From NCBI RefSeq assembly GCF_000830005.1, contig NZ_CP010407.1:8506001-8570000 (forward strand): a stretch of 64,000 nucleotides of DNA, given 5' to 3'. Positions 1-9,022 of this stretch are shown here, in pieces (within the stretch, counting starts at the first letter, position 1; each line of letters opens with the position of its first letter). The notes under the pieces are model-generated. The model saw only the letters and a list, made by a program, of their open reading frames with translations, was not told the DNA's origin and searched no databases. A program made the translations under genes and the position numbers. The stretch is from Streptomyces vietnamensis. GTDB lineage: Bacteria > Actinomycetota > Actinomycetes > Streptomycetales > Streptomycetaceae.

Positions 1-436
1 CGGCGGCCACCCCCAGCTCCCGCTCCGCGGCACGGTAGTGGGGTTCGAGGTCGTCGTAGGTGAACGGCCACCGCCGCCCGTATCCGAACGACTCGGTGTC
101 GAAGTCCTCCGGCAGCATGCGCGGCGCGAGACCGGTCCAGACGTTGCCGGTGCCGCCGTTCACGCGGACGTAGCCACTCGCGTACGGCAGGGGGCCGTCC
201 TGGAGGAGATGGCCGCCCGCCCGGAAGCCGGGGGGTCCGTCGGTGCCGACGAGGTCCGCGGCCTCGGGCCAGGGGGCCGCCGGATGGGCCCGGTACGGGA
301 GGCCGGGCGCCGGTTCGCCGTCGCCCGCGGCGCCCGCCTCCAGGACCAGGACCCGCCGCCCGCGCCCGCCGAGGTGGTGTGCGACGAGCGAGCCCGCGAC
401 ACCGGCGCCGACGACGATCACGTCGTACCGCGTCAC
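1..436 (-). CDS. GMC-type FAD-dependent oxidoreductase, N-terminal part
   Basis: The first ~145 residues of an FAD-dependent dehydrogenase; the rest lies beyond the left edge. The GTG start at 434-436 is followed by a Rossmann dinucleotide motif (VIVVGAGVAGS at residues 6-16) and the strand ending VLVLEAG. Further on is a G-G-T-G-N-W-x-G segment typical of the GMC family, which oxidises alcohols or sugars with FAD. The start overlaps the stop of the upstream gene in a GTGA, so the two are translationally coupled. That neighbour is a sorbitol-dehydrogenase-type small subunit, so the pair is probably a two-subunit membrane-associated sugar/polyol dehydrogenase. Substrate cannot be inferred from this fragment. 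Confidence 0.85.
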   Translation of the reverse strand, partial: MTRYDVIVVGAGVAGSLVAHHLGGRGRRVLVLEAGAAGDGEPAPGLPYRAHPAAPWPEAADLVGTDGPPGFRAGGHLLQDGPLPYASGYVRVNGGTGNVWTGLAPRMLPEDFDTESFGYGRRWPFTYDDLEPHYRAAERELGVAA

Positions 437-945
437 CGGCCGCTCCCGTCGGCCGGGTCGGCCCGTCCGCCGACTCGCGCCCAACTCCCGTACCCCTCGG
501 GATCGGTGGCGGGGACATTCAGGCCGGCCGCCTTCCACACCAGACCCTCGGCGTAGGCGCGCGGGGAGACCAGGACCGGCGGCGGGCCCGGCCAACTTCC
601 CGTGTACCAGAGGTACGTGACCGCCCGGGCGGCCGCCCGCAGGTCGCCGTCGATGCGGTCGAACAGCACTTCGTACGGCTCCCGCAGCTCGCCGAGGAGC
701 CGTGCGTACCGCTCCGCGCCGAGCCGCTGCGCGGCGAACGCCCGGTAGACCTCGGTCAGGCCGGTGGCCTCCAGGTCCGCACCGTCGAAACCGGTCAGCC
801 GCGCCGACACGGCGCTGAAGCGATGTGTCTCGTCTGTGATGGGCACGCGGGCATCGGTGCCCGGCTGCCCGAGGGTCCATACACCGCGCCCCCGGAAGGG
901 CTTGATCTCGACGCCGGACGCTCCCTCACAGGACTGGCGCTGCAC
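433..945 (-). CDS. FAD-sorbitol-dehydrogenase-type small subunit
   Basis: Small protein (about 140-170 aa) resembling the FAD-SLDH small-subunit family, which accompanies GMC dehydrogenase catalytic subunits. Recognisable pieces are an LTGFDGADL segment near residue 50, the LWYTGSWPG block near residue 115, and the C-terminal KAAGLNVPATDPEGYGSWA block. The stop overlaps the GTG start of the GMC gene (GTGA), so the order small subunit then catalytic subunit is an operon. The start is uncertain: the first ~30 residues of the open frame do not look like family sequence, no good ribosome site precedes 945, and the upstream DNA is a decayed gene. The true start may be an internal GTG near 849. A usual N-terminal export signal is not seen. 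Confidence 0.65.
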   Translation of the reverse strand: MQRQSCEGASGVEIKPFRGRGVWTLGQPGTDARVPITDETHRFSAVSARLTGFDGADLEATGLTEVYRAFAAQRLGAERYARLLGELREPYEVLFDRIDGDLRAAARAVTYLWYTGSWPGPPPVLVSPRAYAEGLVWKAAGLNVPATDPEGYGSWARVGGRADPADGSGR

Positions 946-1662
946 GGCCTGGCGTTCGATGTGCGTCCATATGCGTGCTGCGGGGTGACCGGCCCGCGAG
1001 GCGGTCGAGGTGACGCTGGACGAGTCTCGCGAGGGCGGGCCCGTGTTCGCGGCCGAGCGGCGCGAGCTCCGGAGGGAGGACGTAACCGTCCGGCATGCGT
1101 GCGTACGTCTGCTCCATGAGCTGCCGGTAGGCGTGGGCGAGCAGACCTGACCAGTCGCCGGTCAGGGGCGGGCGCATGCGGGACTCGGCGGCGAGGGCCG
1201 CGCGGTGGCCGCCGCCTCCTCGACGGCGTCGGCGGCCGTCCAGTCGGCGATCGGCTTCCGGTCCGGCCGCCACGGGGCCGGCCAGGGGCTCGGCGTGCCG
1301 CGCAGGATCCCGGCGGTGAGCTCCTGGGCGATCAGCGGGGAGACGTGCAGGCCGTCTCGGTGCGTGCCGGTGGCGCCCCACAGGCCGGGGCGTCCGGCGT
1401 CTCCGAGGAGGGGACGCCCGTCGAGTCCCACGGAGCGGTTGCCGTGGTGGACCCGGTCGATCTCGGCGTCCGAGAGACCGTGATGCAGCTGGTCGAGACC
1501 CGCGTCGAGGAGGAAGCGCATGGCGCCGGCCGCCCGCGAGGCGCCGATACCGCGCTGCCCCGACAGCAGGATCCGCAGCCCGGGGTCGGCACACGCCAGC
1601 GCGTACGCGATCGACCTGCCCAGCACCCCCGCGCCCACGACCACCACGTCGACGTCCGCCAC
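926..1662 (-). pseudogene. DAO-type FAD oxidoreductase, internally deleted and frameshifted
   Basis: Remnant of an FAD-dependent amino-acid-oxidase-like protein. GTG at 1660-1662 follows a good purine-rich site and encodes a clear dinucleotide-binding N-terminus (VDVVVVGAGVLGRS). After ~60 residues the sequence jumps to C-terminal-type blocks (GLDQLHHGLSDAEI; TGTHRDGLHVSPL), implying an internal deletion. The frame then shifts near 1200: the C-terminal stretch reading RPPLTGDWSGLLAHAYRQ is in another frame and stops at 926-928. Intact relatives are about 400 aa or more; here about 240 codons remain. It overlaps the 5' end of the small-subunit gene by 20 bp, which may explain that gene's odd N-terminus. 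Confidence 0.7.
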
Positions 1663-1829
1663 GGAGTCCCTTCCCCCACACATCGGCCCCCAGGCTTCCC
1701 CTGCCGCGTCCGGCCACACCTGTCACGAGGCCGGGTCCGCGGCGTGGTCCTTCGCGGACAGCGGGACCCGGTGGACCTCGGCCACCCTGATGGCCCCTCC
1801 CCGAGTGCTTCCGTTCTAGTGGTCGGCGC

Positions 1830-2480
1830 ATGTCGACATCCTCAGCTGACGCGTCCGGGGGTCTTGCGCTGCCGGTGCCCGGGGAACGAATGACCCGCGA
1901 CTGTCTGCGCATGATGGGCAGGTTCGCCCATCTGTGGGGCCGGCCGCTGGTGAACACGCACAACCGACTCACGATCATGGAGCAGGTGCCCGCTCCGGGG
2001 CTGATCGGCGGGATGATCCGGGCCGGCCCTCCGGGGAGATCGGGATGCTGCACGACCACATCACCCCGGATGAGCGGATCGTGGCCTGTCCGAACCAGGA
2101 CGTCGTCCACGGCTTCGGCGTCCTCGACGCCCGCCGCGGCCCGTCGGTCGTCCAGGTCCCCGACTTCGATGGCCGGTTCTGGGTCTACCAGATCGTCGAC
2201 CAGCGCACCGAGGCCTTCGCGCAGCTGGGCGCCATGTACGACACCAAGCCCGGCTGCTACCTCCTGGCCCCCGCCGACTGGGACGAGCCGGTCCCGGACG
2301 GCATCGCGGGAGTGTTCCGGTTCGACACCCGCATCGCCGCGTGCATCCCCCGGGTCTTCATGAACGACACCGACGAGGACCGCGCAGCCGTCCAACCAGT
2401 GATCAACCAGGTCATGGTCCACCCACTGGCCGAGTTCACCGGGCAGCCGCGCACGGAACCGAATGGAGCGCAGCCGCACA
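1830..2480 (+). pseudogene. DUF1254-domain protein fragment, frameshifted
   Basis: Decayed gene whose readable part matches the DUF1254 family (secreted or periplasmic proteins of unknown function). The diagnostic run lies between 2050 and 2290: HITPDERIVACPNQDVVHGF, then SVVQVPDFDGRFWVYQIVDQ, then QLGAMYDTKPGCYLLAP. The upstream part (WGRPLVNTHNRLTIMEQ, 1935-1990) is in a different frame. The frames would join if one G were restored to the GGGG run at about 2034. The C-terminal DUF1214-like portion is absent; the frame runs into an unrelated peptidase remnant at about 2490. It is non-functional as it stands unless the shift is a sequencing error. Confidence 0.65.
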
Positions 2481-2489
2481 CGAAGCCGA

Positions 2490-3283
2490 CCGGCGGGCGA
2501 GCGGTCTGGCCGGCGAGGACGTCGTCCTGGACATCGAGGTCGACCGGCACGACGCCGGCTCGCCCACGGCCATCGAGTTCCGCGGATACGCCCACACCCG
2601 TGACCCGTGACCCGTCCCCGATCTCCGGTGAACCGGTCACCGTCTACGACCCCACCACCCCACAGATCTGGTACGTGCCCTACCGCGGCACTGTCATCCC
2701 GTCGCTCACCGTACGTGCCCCGCGCGGCGGCTACCTGGTCCCGAGGGCGTACGCGCCACTGGTCGCCGACAGACTGACCCTGCACGGACTGGACCACCGG
2801 ACCCTGGCACACCGCACCGACCATCCGGACGCCGACGTCTTCCGCGCCACCGCCGCGCAGTTCCCGCCCGTCCCGTTCGAAGGGCGCGTGCAGCTCGCGG
2901 TCGAGGGGTCCTGGCGACCGGAGCCACTGTCCCTGCCGGCCGGCAGCCTGTTCGTGTCGATCGCACAATCCGGAGCGAGACTTCTGATGGCGCTGCTGGA
3001 GCCGCAGGCCCCCGACTCGCTCGCTGCCCGGGGCTTCTTCAACGCCCACTTCGAACAGAAGGAGTACGTCGAGCCCTACGTCACGGAGATCTTCGCCCAG
3101 CAGATGCTGGACGAGAACCCGACACTGGCTGCCGAGTTCCGGAGCAGACTGGAGACGGATCCGGCCTTCGCCGCCAACCCGGAAGCACGCCGCGAGTTCT
3201 TCCCACGACGGCACTCCTCGTGGGACACACGGTTCGCCGTGTACCCCATCCTGCGCACCGCCCACACCCCAGGAGAGGACTGA
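2490..3283 (+). pseudogene. M14-family zinc carboxypeptidase, C-terminal fragment
   Basis: Only the C-terminal third of an M14 (carboxypeptidase A-like) peptidase is left; the zinc-binding catalytic region is missing. The recognisable part is the family's C-terminal module: YLVPRAYAPLVADRLTLHG, then LPAGSLFVSIAQSGARLL, LLEPQAPDSLAARGFFNAHF, EQKEYVEPYV and the WDTRFAVYPI end. The 5' piece (2490-2610, LAGEDVVLDIEVDRHDAG) is in another frame. The two are separated by a tandem 7-bp duplication (CCCGTGA twice, 2597-2610); removing one copy restores a continuous H-T-R-D-P-S-P-I reading. The fragment is fused behind the DUF1254 remnant. Confidence 0.75.
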
Positions 3284-3429
3284 CTGTCACAGCGTCAGCG
3301 ACCGCGTGGCGCTGTGCTTCGACAGCAGTTGTTCCGTATCTCGGGAGGCACCTCGGCGGCGTCGTGCTCGATGCCCGTGCGGACAGACAGCACCGACCCC
3401 GTGACCCCTGGGCCGCCGCGGTCCGGGTC

Positions 3430-3701
3430 CGCTGGAGGTCGCGGCGGTCACCTTCGCCAACGGCGGCGACAACATCGGCGTCTACGTGCCCGTCCTCGCC
3501 ACTGCCGGCGTCGGCGGGATGACCGTGTACGCCGCGGTGTTCCTCGTACTGGTGGCCGTGTGGTGTTTCGCGGGCAAGTTCTTCGCCACCCGACCCGTCA
3601 TCGCCGAGGCCCTCGCCCGCTGGGGCCACATCCTGTTGCCCCTGGTCCTGATCACCATCGGCCTGCTCATCCTCATCGAAGACGGTGCCTTCGGGCTGTA
3701 A
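3430..3701 (+). pseudogene. CadD-family cation transporter, C-terminal fragment
   Basis: About 90 residues of a CadD-like cadmium/metal resistance membrane protein (normally ~200 aa). The conserved FANGGDNIGVYVP motif is visible at ~3449-3490. Two hydrophobic helices follow (VYAAVFLVLVAVWCFAGKFF and HILLPLVLITIGLLILIED), then a TAA stop. No N-terminal half or credible start is present. An in-frame ATG at 3486 could give a 71-residue peptide but lies inside the conserved motif. It is one of a row of broken genes between the left edge and the first aldehyde-dehydrogenase repeat. Confidence 0.75.
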
Positions 3702-4057
3702 CACCGGGCGGCGCATCACCGGCACGGTTCGACTTCCTCACGGCAGCGGCCTCCTTGGCCGCGGTCACCGTGCGCTCGAACCGGGCGAAGGCGGAACGGC
3801 CTGGATGATTCGGCAGGTGTGCTTGGTCTCAAGGCCGAGAGCGACTGCACCATTCCAGCGTTGTTCGTTGCGGCTGGGCCGTGCGAGTGCGGCCTGGACC
3901 CGGGGCGGGGTGTGCGGCCGAGCCCACGCGGTCGAGGCAGGCGACGACATCACGTGCGATGGAGTCGTCGCCTGCCTCATCTCCCGGATCCGCGAACGCC
4001 TCGACGGCATCGACCCCTGACTGCGCAGCGTCTCCTGGGGTGCCTCGTCGAAGCCGC
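3702..4057 (+). other. Gene-free stretch next to first attachment-like repeat
   Basis: No convincing coding sequence. Short open frames on both strands overlap each other and show no family features. The stretch contains a perfect 15-bp inverted repeat (listed separately) and leads directly into the copy of the aldehyde dehydrogenase 3' end. Confidence 0.5.
3934..3978. repeat. Perfect 15-bp inverted repeat with 15-bp spacer
   Basis: GAGGCAGGCGACGAC at 3934-3948 is repeated in inverse at 3964-3978. The 15-bp spacer is itself partly symmetrical. There is no T-tract, so an intrinsic terminator is unlikely. It lies about 80 bp left of the first attachment-like repeat, and could be a protein-binding site or the end of a lost element. 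Confidence 0.6.
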
Positions 4058-4210
4058 TCAGAAGAAGCCGAGCTTCTTCGGCGAGTAGCTGACCAGGAGG
4101 TTCTTCGTGTGCTGGTGGTACACGCCTCGTGTGGCCGCTGACCAGCGGAAACGGCTGCGATTCGGCCAGGCTGCAGGCGGCTGGTCCGTGTCTGGCCCGG
4201 ATCTTGGTCG
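4058..4210 (-). repeat. Attachment-like copy A of the aldehyde dehydrogenase 3' end (attL-like)
   Basis: On the minus strand 4117-4058 encodes the C-terminus [16 protein letters not shown] plus stop, the same ending as the intact aldehyde dehydrogenase at 50883-52406. Identity to the native gene covers about 50-55 bp and ends abruptly at about 4118. From there to about 4210 it instead matches the right flank of copy B (33775-33870) for ~90 bp. It is therefore a duplicated gene end joined to foreign arm DNA, as expected for the distal attachment site of an element integrating into the 3' end of a gene. A 14-bp motif (gtgtctggcccgga, 4188-4201) recurs near all three copies. Confidence 0.65.
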
Positions 4211-4522
4211 GCCTCGTCCCTGGCCCCGAAGAGCGACCGCCATGCGGGAGCAGTTCGCACCGAAGGACGACAGCCGCTCAGCCCCGCCCCCCTTATGGCC
4301 ACGATGAACCGCGAGTTGTGATCCCTACACCCCCGCTCGCGCGGGGACCACACTTCCTGAGCTGGGCATCAGCCCGATCGCGGGAGGTGGAGAGCGAGGG
4401 CTGTTGGCAGTGGCGTGTGGTGGACTTCGCGCCGACGGATTTTCGTGGAGGTGGCGTTGTGGTCGATGCACGGTTAGGTCGTGTGTCGAAAGTGGATCTT
4501 GGGCTGTGAATGATCACGGTTC

Positions 4523-5347
4523 ATGGGTCGGGAAGATCTTACGGACGAGCAGTGGGTGGTGCTGGAGCCGCTGTTGCCGAGGGGGACGAAGGCGGGGCGG
4601 CCGCCCGTCTGGCCTCGGCGGCGGTTGATCGACGGCATACGGTTTCTGGTCCGGACCAGAGTCCCGTGGCGGGACGTCCCCGTCGAGTAAGGACCGTGGA
4701 ACCGGGTCTACGACCTGTTCCGCCGATGGCAGCGCAACGGCACCTGGCACCGGATCCTCACCCGGCTCCAGTCCCTGGCCGACGCGAAGGGCGCGATCGT
4801 CTGGGACCTGAGCGTCGACTCCACGGTCTGCCGCGCCCATCAGCATGCGGCCGGGGCCCGCAAGCAGGGTGATCTGCAGAAGGAACCGCCGGGTGGCCTG
4901 TTCACCGAGCCTCGTGATGACGGGCTGGGACGCTCGCGCGGCGGGTTCACCACCAAGCTGCACCTGGCCGTCGAGCAGGGCCAGAAGCCCATGTCGATCG
5001 TGGTCACGGCTGGGCAGCGCGGCGACTCGCTGCAGTTCGAACCCGTGCTGGAGAAGGTCCGCGTGCCTCGCATCGGTCCGGGCCGGCCACGTGTCCGCCC
5101 CAACCGGGGCCGCGCGGACAAGGCGTACGCCTCCCGCCAGAACCGTGCCTACCTGCGCCGCCGGGGATCCGCTGCACCATCCCCGACAAGACCGGCCAGG
5201 CCCGCAACCGCCAGAAGCTCGGCTCCCGCGGCGGCCGGCCGCCGCATTTCGCCCCGGCCGACTACCGCGAGCGCCACGCGGTACGACAAGCTCGCCGTCC
5301 GCTACGAAGCAACCGTTCTCGTCGCAGCCGTCAACGAATGGCTGTGA
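4523..5347 (+). mobile_element. Dead IS5-family transposase/insertion sequence
   Basis: ATG at 4523 opens a typical IS5-type DDE transposase N-terminus (DLTDEQWVVLEPLLPRG). It continues with WNRVYDLFRRW, VDSTVCRAHQHAAGARK and GGFTTKLHLAVEQG, and ends with TRYDKLAVRYEATVLVAAVNEWL-like sequence at 5347. At least three lesions are visible. A TAA at 4688-4690 replaces the expected TAC (V-E-Y-G-P context). A one-base loss in the GGGG run near 5163 shifts the frame in the YLRRRGIRC region. A deletion near 5270 removes the segment before TRYDKL. Terminal inverted repeats could not be defined. It differs in subgroup from the IS remnant at 24.7-25.3 kb. Confidence 0.8.
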
Positions 5348-6361
5348 CAAAAGATGATTGGTACGGGCGCACGCAACGGGAACTCCCGGTCTTCCGTTGC
5401 CCGATCGCCCGTCTTTGCAGCACCGGGATTGCAGCCAGTAGTGACGATAGCCGCTCGAACGGCACGTTGCGGCCGACCGGCTCGGGGTGGGCTGCGTGGA
5501 GACGGGCCATCGCGTACCAGAGGCCTCCCGGGTAGCCGTAGTTTGCCGACGGCGCTTCCTTCTTCTACTGCTTGCTGGGCCTCATGGCTGCCTTCCGGTT
5601 GATGACGTCGGAATGCTTGATTACGGCGTGGCCAGGGCGCAGTGCGCACCTTGGCTCTCGTCATCCCGCCGGGTGGCGCGGCGACTTCGGGAGCCGTTCC
5701 GTCGAAGAGCTGAAGACCAGTCAGGTCTGGGAGGCGGCGCAGGTGCTCGGCGCGGTGTGGTGGGAGCCGGGCGCGGCGCGGCGGTTCGTCAGTTCGGACT
5801 CAGCTCCGGCGGTGCGACCGTGTGAAAGCCGTCCGGCGAGGCACTCGCAGACGACGCACCCCGAGCCTGCGGCACCTGTGACTGCGCCCGCGACTGAGCC
5901 GACGGGGAGGCGAAAGCCGGCCACCTGTCGGCCCCAGGAAACGGCCGCCACCCTGTTCCTCGGCCTTGCCGTCTGGCAGGTCACCCGCCGCCACGTCCGA
6001 TGGCTTTCCTTATGGGAGTTCGAGGCCGTCCCACGGCCTCCGCCCCTTCCGCTCTGCGGGCCGACCTGGGCGCCGCCCTCTCGCGTGGACACCCATCCCG
6101 GCCTGTGTTTTTATCGAAGAAGGTGGTGCATGCCGCACTTTCGCAAGGTAACGCGCCACAGTGCACCCGGTCGTCCGGGCGGAGGGGAACGGGCCGGGTG
6201 GAGCGATGCGTTCACCCAGGCCGGGTGAGGACGGCCCTTTCCTTGTTGCAGGAACGGGCGGCCCACACGGACGGCACTCCGGCTCGGCGCGAGCCGCGAG
6301 GCCGATCATCACTGTCAGTTCCGTAGTGAGAAGTCATCGAGCTGCACACGGAGGTGACCCC
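5348..6361 (+). other. Intergenic region upstream of the large seven-gene operon
   Basis: About 1 kb without a gene I can support. Open frames exist on both strands (for example 5572-6228 plus) but their translations are low-complexity, rich in Arg/Pro/Ser, and match no family by eye. The last ~40 bp hold the ribosome site (cacggaggtgacc) of the first operon gene. The operon promoter presumably lies here, but I could not point to a clear -35/-10 pair. Confidence 0.5.
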
Positions 6362-9022
6362 GTGAGCGGGACCGTTGCCGATCTGGCCGCGCAGCTGCGG
6401 ACCGGGCTGGCCGCAGTCCTGCCCCAGCTGGGTGCGCTGGGCGTCACGCAGAGGCGAGCCAAGCTGGCTCAGGCGCTCGGACTGCCGGGGGCGCAAGTGA
6501 CGCCCTCGGCGCTGCTGTCCCGCATCGGCGTGCCGCAGAGCGATCAGGCGGGCGACCTGTGGCCCAAGCTGCTGGCGTTGCTCGCCGACTCGGCGGACGG
6601 CGCGGCCGCGGGCTGGAACCTCACCGTTCCGGATGTCCTCGTGGTCACCGCGGACGACGTCCAGGTCCTCGGCGTCACCCTGCCACCGGAGATCTCCTTC
6701 ACCGTACGCCTGGGCACCCTCCGGCTGGCCGACGTGCTGGAGGTACGGCAGGACATCACGCTCACCCTCAGCGTGCCGTCCGACCCCGCGGGTGCCGCGC
6801 TGCAGCTCTCCGTGCGCGGCATACGGCTCACCCTGCCCACGGACGCGCTGCTCACCCTGCTCGCCCCGGGCGGGTCGGCCCTGGAAGGTGACGTCCAGGC
6901 CGGGCTGGACATGACGGGGGTCCACTTCCAGGGCGGTGGGAAGAACGGCCTCGCGGTACCGCTGAGGGCCGCACCGCCGGGCCTGCGCGCGCCCGCCCTG
7001 TACCTGGCGCCCGCCGGCGGCGCGCTGCGGTTCACCGCCTCCTTCGGCGCCTCGCTGCTGGGCGTCGCCGACGCCACGCTCGACGGCATCGGCAGCGAGC
7101 TGACCCCAGGAGCCCCGGCCACACCGGTGCCCCCGAGCGGGATGGGCCTGAGCATGGCGCTGGGCCCCGCCCGGGGCAGTGGATTCCTGGAGCGGCGCGG
7201 TGACGAGTACCGCGGCGCCCTGGGGCTCGCCCTGGGGGTGGTGGACGTACGGGCGTTCGGCATTCTGCGGCCCGGCGAGCCGTCGCTCCTGATCGCCCTC
7301 AGCGCCCACTTCACGCCGGCCGTTGAACTCGGCCTCGCGTTCACCCTGAACGCGGTCGGCGGGATCGTCGGCATCGGGCGCGCCATCGACCGCGCCGGCC
7401 TCGCGGCGGCCGTGCAGTCGGGTCACCTGGACGACGTTCTGTTCCCGGACGATCCGGCCCGGGCCGCACCGCAGATCCTTCAGACGCTGGCGTCGGTCTT
7501 CCCGGCCCGGCGCGGCAGTCAGGTCGTCGGGCCGACCTTCCGGCTGGGCTGGGGCCGCCCGGTGTCCTTCGTGACCGCGGACCTCGGACTCGTCCTGGAA
7601 CTGCCCAGTGGTGTCGTCGCCCTCCTGGGCCGGCTCAGGATCGCGCTGCCCGCCCCCCAGGCGCCGATCCTCGACCTGCGGGCTTCCGTCGCGGGCGTCA
7701 TGGACCCGGGAGCCGGACTCGTGGAGATGGTCGCCGACCTCGCCGGGTCCCGGCTGCTCACCGCCGGCATCGAGGGCGGGATCGCGCTGCGGATCAAGGT
7801 CGGCTCCGACGCGGCGTTCATTCTCAGCGCCGGCGGTTTCCACCCTCGCTTCCCCAAGCCCGCCGGGTTCCCGGTACCCCGCCGGCTGTCCATCGCCATC
7901 GCCAGTGCCCCGGCCCTCAGCATCGTCTTCTCCGGATACTTCGCCGTCACCCCCGGCACCGCCCAGGCGGGAGCAACGCTGACCGCGGTCATCGGATCGT
8001 CGGACACCGGGGTGAGCGGACAGCTCGGCTTCGACGCACTGCTGCGCTGGGAGCCCAGCTTCGGCGTCGTGCTCGATCTGTACGGCTCCTTCCACCTCCG
8101 TTTCGACGGCCACAGCCTGTGCTCGGTCGACATACGGGTCCGTGTCGAGGGGCCGACCCCCTGCTGGCACGTCGCCGGACGGGCCTCGGTCTCCCTGTTC
8201 TTCATCGACGTCAGCTTCCCGTTCGACGAGCACTGGGCCTGCACCGGTGCCGTCGGGGCTCCGCCCGCTCCCGATGTCGCACCCCTGCTGGAGCACGAAC
8301 TCGACAACCCCCGCACCTGGGAGCCGGTGCTGCCCGACGGCGCGGCCAACCTGGCCGCCCTACGGGGCGACGGCGCGGACACCGGCCGGTTGCTGCACCC
8401 GCTCGGCCGGCTCCGCTTCAGCCAGCGCGTGGTGCCCCTCGACGTCACCGTGACCCGGTTCGGCCCCGGACGTCTGCAGAACCCGACGGCCTTCGCCGTC
8501 ACCGTGCGCTTCGGCGACGGCAGCGGGGCGGTCCAGCCGGTGCGCGAGCAGTTCGCGCGCGCGGACTTCTTCGACCTCACCGACGACGAGAAGCTCACCC
8601 AGCCCGCGTTCGAACTGCTCCGCTCCGGCAGTGAGCTGACCCCTCCGGCGGCCGGGGGCGGTGCGCCCCGCCGCACCGTGGAGGTGCGCTACGAGACCAA
8701 GTGGCTCGGCGAGCGCGGTGCCCCGCCTCAGCCGCGCGCCCCCTGGACGCTCGCCGAAACCCACCTGCTCGCCGCGCTCCAGCACGGTGCGGTGGCGACC
8801 AGCGCGGTCCACGGTGACCGGATCCGGTACGTCTCGCCGCCCGCGCCGACGGCTCTGAAGGCACCGTCGTTCGCCGTCGCCCACGTCGACACTCTCACCG
8901 AGGTCACCGAGCTGGGACGCAAGTCCACCTTCACCGAAGCGGCCCTGTCGTTCGACGCCCCGTCCGGACGCACGCAGCTGCTGCACGTCGTCCCGCCGTA
9001 CGAGCTGAAGGCCACGCCATGA
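6362..9022 (+). CDS. DUF6603-like giant beta-rich protein, operon gene 1
   Basis: Protein of 886 aa, starting at GTG 6362-6364 behind a GGAGG site. Motifs and layout resemble the DUF6603 family: repeated amphipathic beta-strand stretches, LRPGEPSLLIALSAHFTP at ~300, a FTLNAVGGIVGIGRAID segment (~325), GRPVSFVTADLGLVLELP (~400), a GGFHPRFPKP block (~495), then GPTPCWHVAGRASVSLFFID at ~600. Biochemical function of the family is unknown to me. There is no signal peptide or clear transmembrane helix. The C-terminal ~250 residues are a different, more polar domain. The stop overlaps the next start in an ATGA, so expression is coupled. Function is not assigned; a structural or lipid-contacting scaffold is only a guess from the strand pattern. 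Confidence 0.85.
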   Translation: MSGTVADLAAQLRTGLAAVLPQLGALGVTQRRAKLAQALGLPGAQVTPSALLSRIGVPQSDQAGDLWPKLLALLADSADGAAAGWNLTVPDVLVVTADDVQVLGVTLPPEISFTVRLGTLRLADVLEVRQDITLTLSVPSDPAGAALQLSVRGIRLTLPTDALLTLLAPGGSALEGDVQAGLDMTGVHFQGGGKNGLAVPLRAAPPGLRAPALYLAPAGGALRFTASFGASLLGVADATLDGIGSELTPGAPATPVPPSGMGLSMALGPARGSGFLERRGDEYRGALGLALGVVDVRAFGILRPGEPSLLIALSAHFTPAVELGLAFTLNAVGGIVGIGRAIDRAGLAAAVQSGHLDDVLFPDDPARAAPQILQTLASVFPARRGSQVVGPTFRLGWGRPVSFVTADLGLVLELPSGVVALLGRLRIALPAPQAPILDLRASVAGVMDPGAGLVEMVADLAGSRLLTAGIEGGIALRIKVGSDAAFILSAGGFHPRFPKPAGFPVPRRLSIAIASAPALSIVFSGYFAVTPGTAQAGATLTAVIGSSDTGVSGQLGFDALLRWEPSFGVVLDLYGSFHLRFDGHSLCSVDIRVRVEGPTPCWHVAGRASVSLFFIDVSFPFDEHWACTGAVGAPPAPDVAPLLEHELDNPRTWEPVLPDGAANLAALRGDGADTGRLLHPLGRLRFSQRVVPLDVTVTRFGPGRLQNPTAFAVTVRFGDGSGAVQPVREQFARADFFDLTDDEKLTQPAFELLRSGSELTPPAAGGGAPRRTVEVRYETKWLGERGAPPQPRAPWTLAETHLLAALQHGAVATSAVHGDRIRYVSPPAPTALKAPSFAVAHVDTLTEVTELGRKSTFTEAALSFDAPSGRTQLLHVVPPYELKATP

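Noticed and set aside
926..3265. 779-codon minus-strand frame
   Set aside because: Only its last ~80 codons, the tail of the DAO pseudogene, are meaningful. The rest is antisense to the DUF1254 and M14 remnants.
5572..6228. 218-codon plus-strand frame upstream of the seven-gene operon
   Set aside because: No ribosome site of note, low-complexity Arg/Pro/Thr translation and no resemblance to a family; treated as non-coding.
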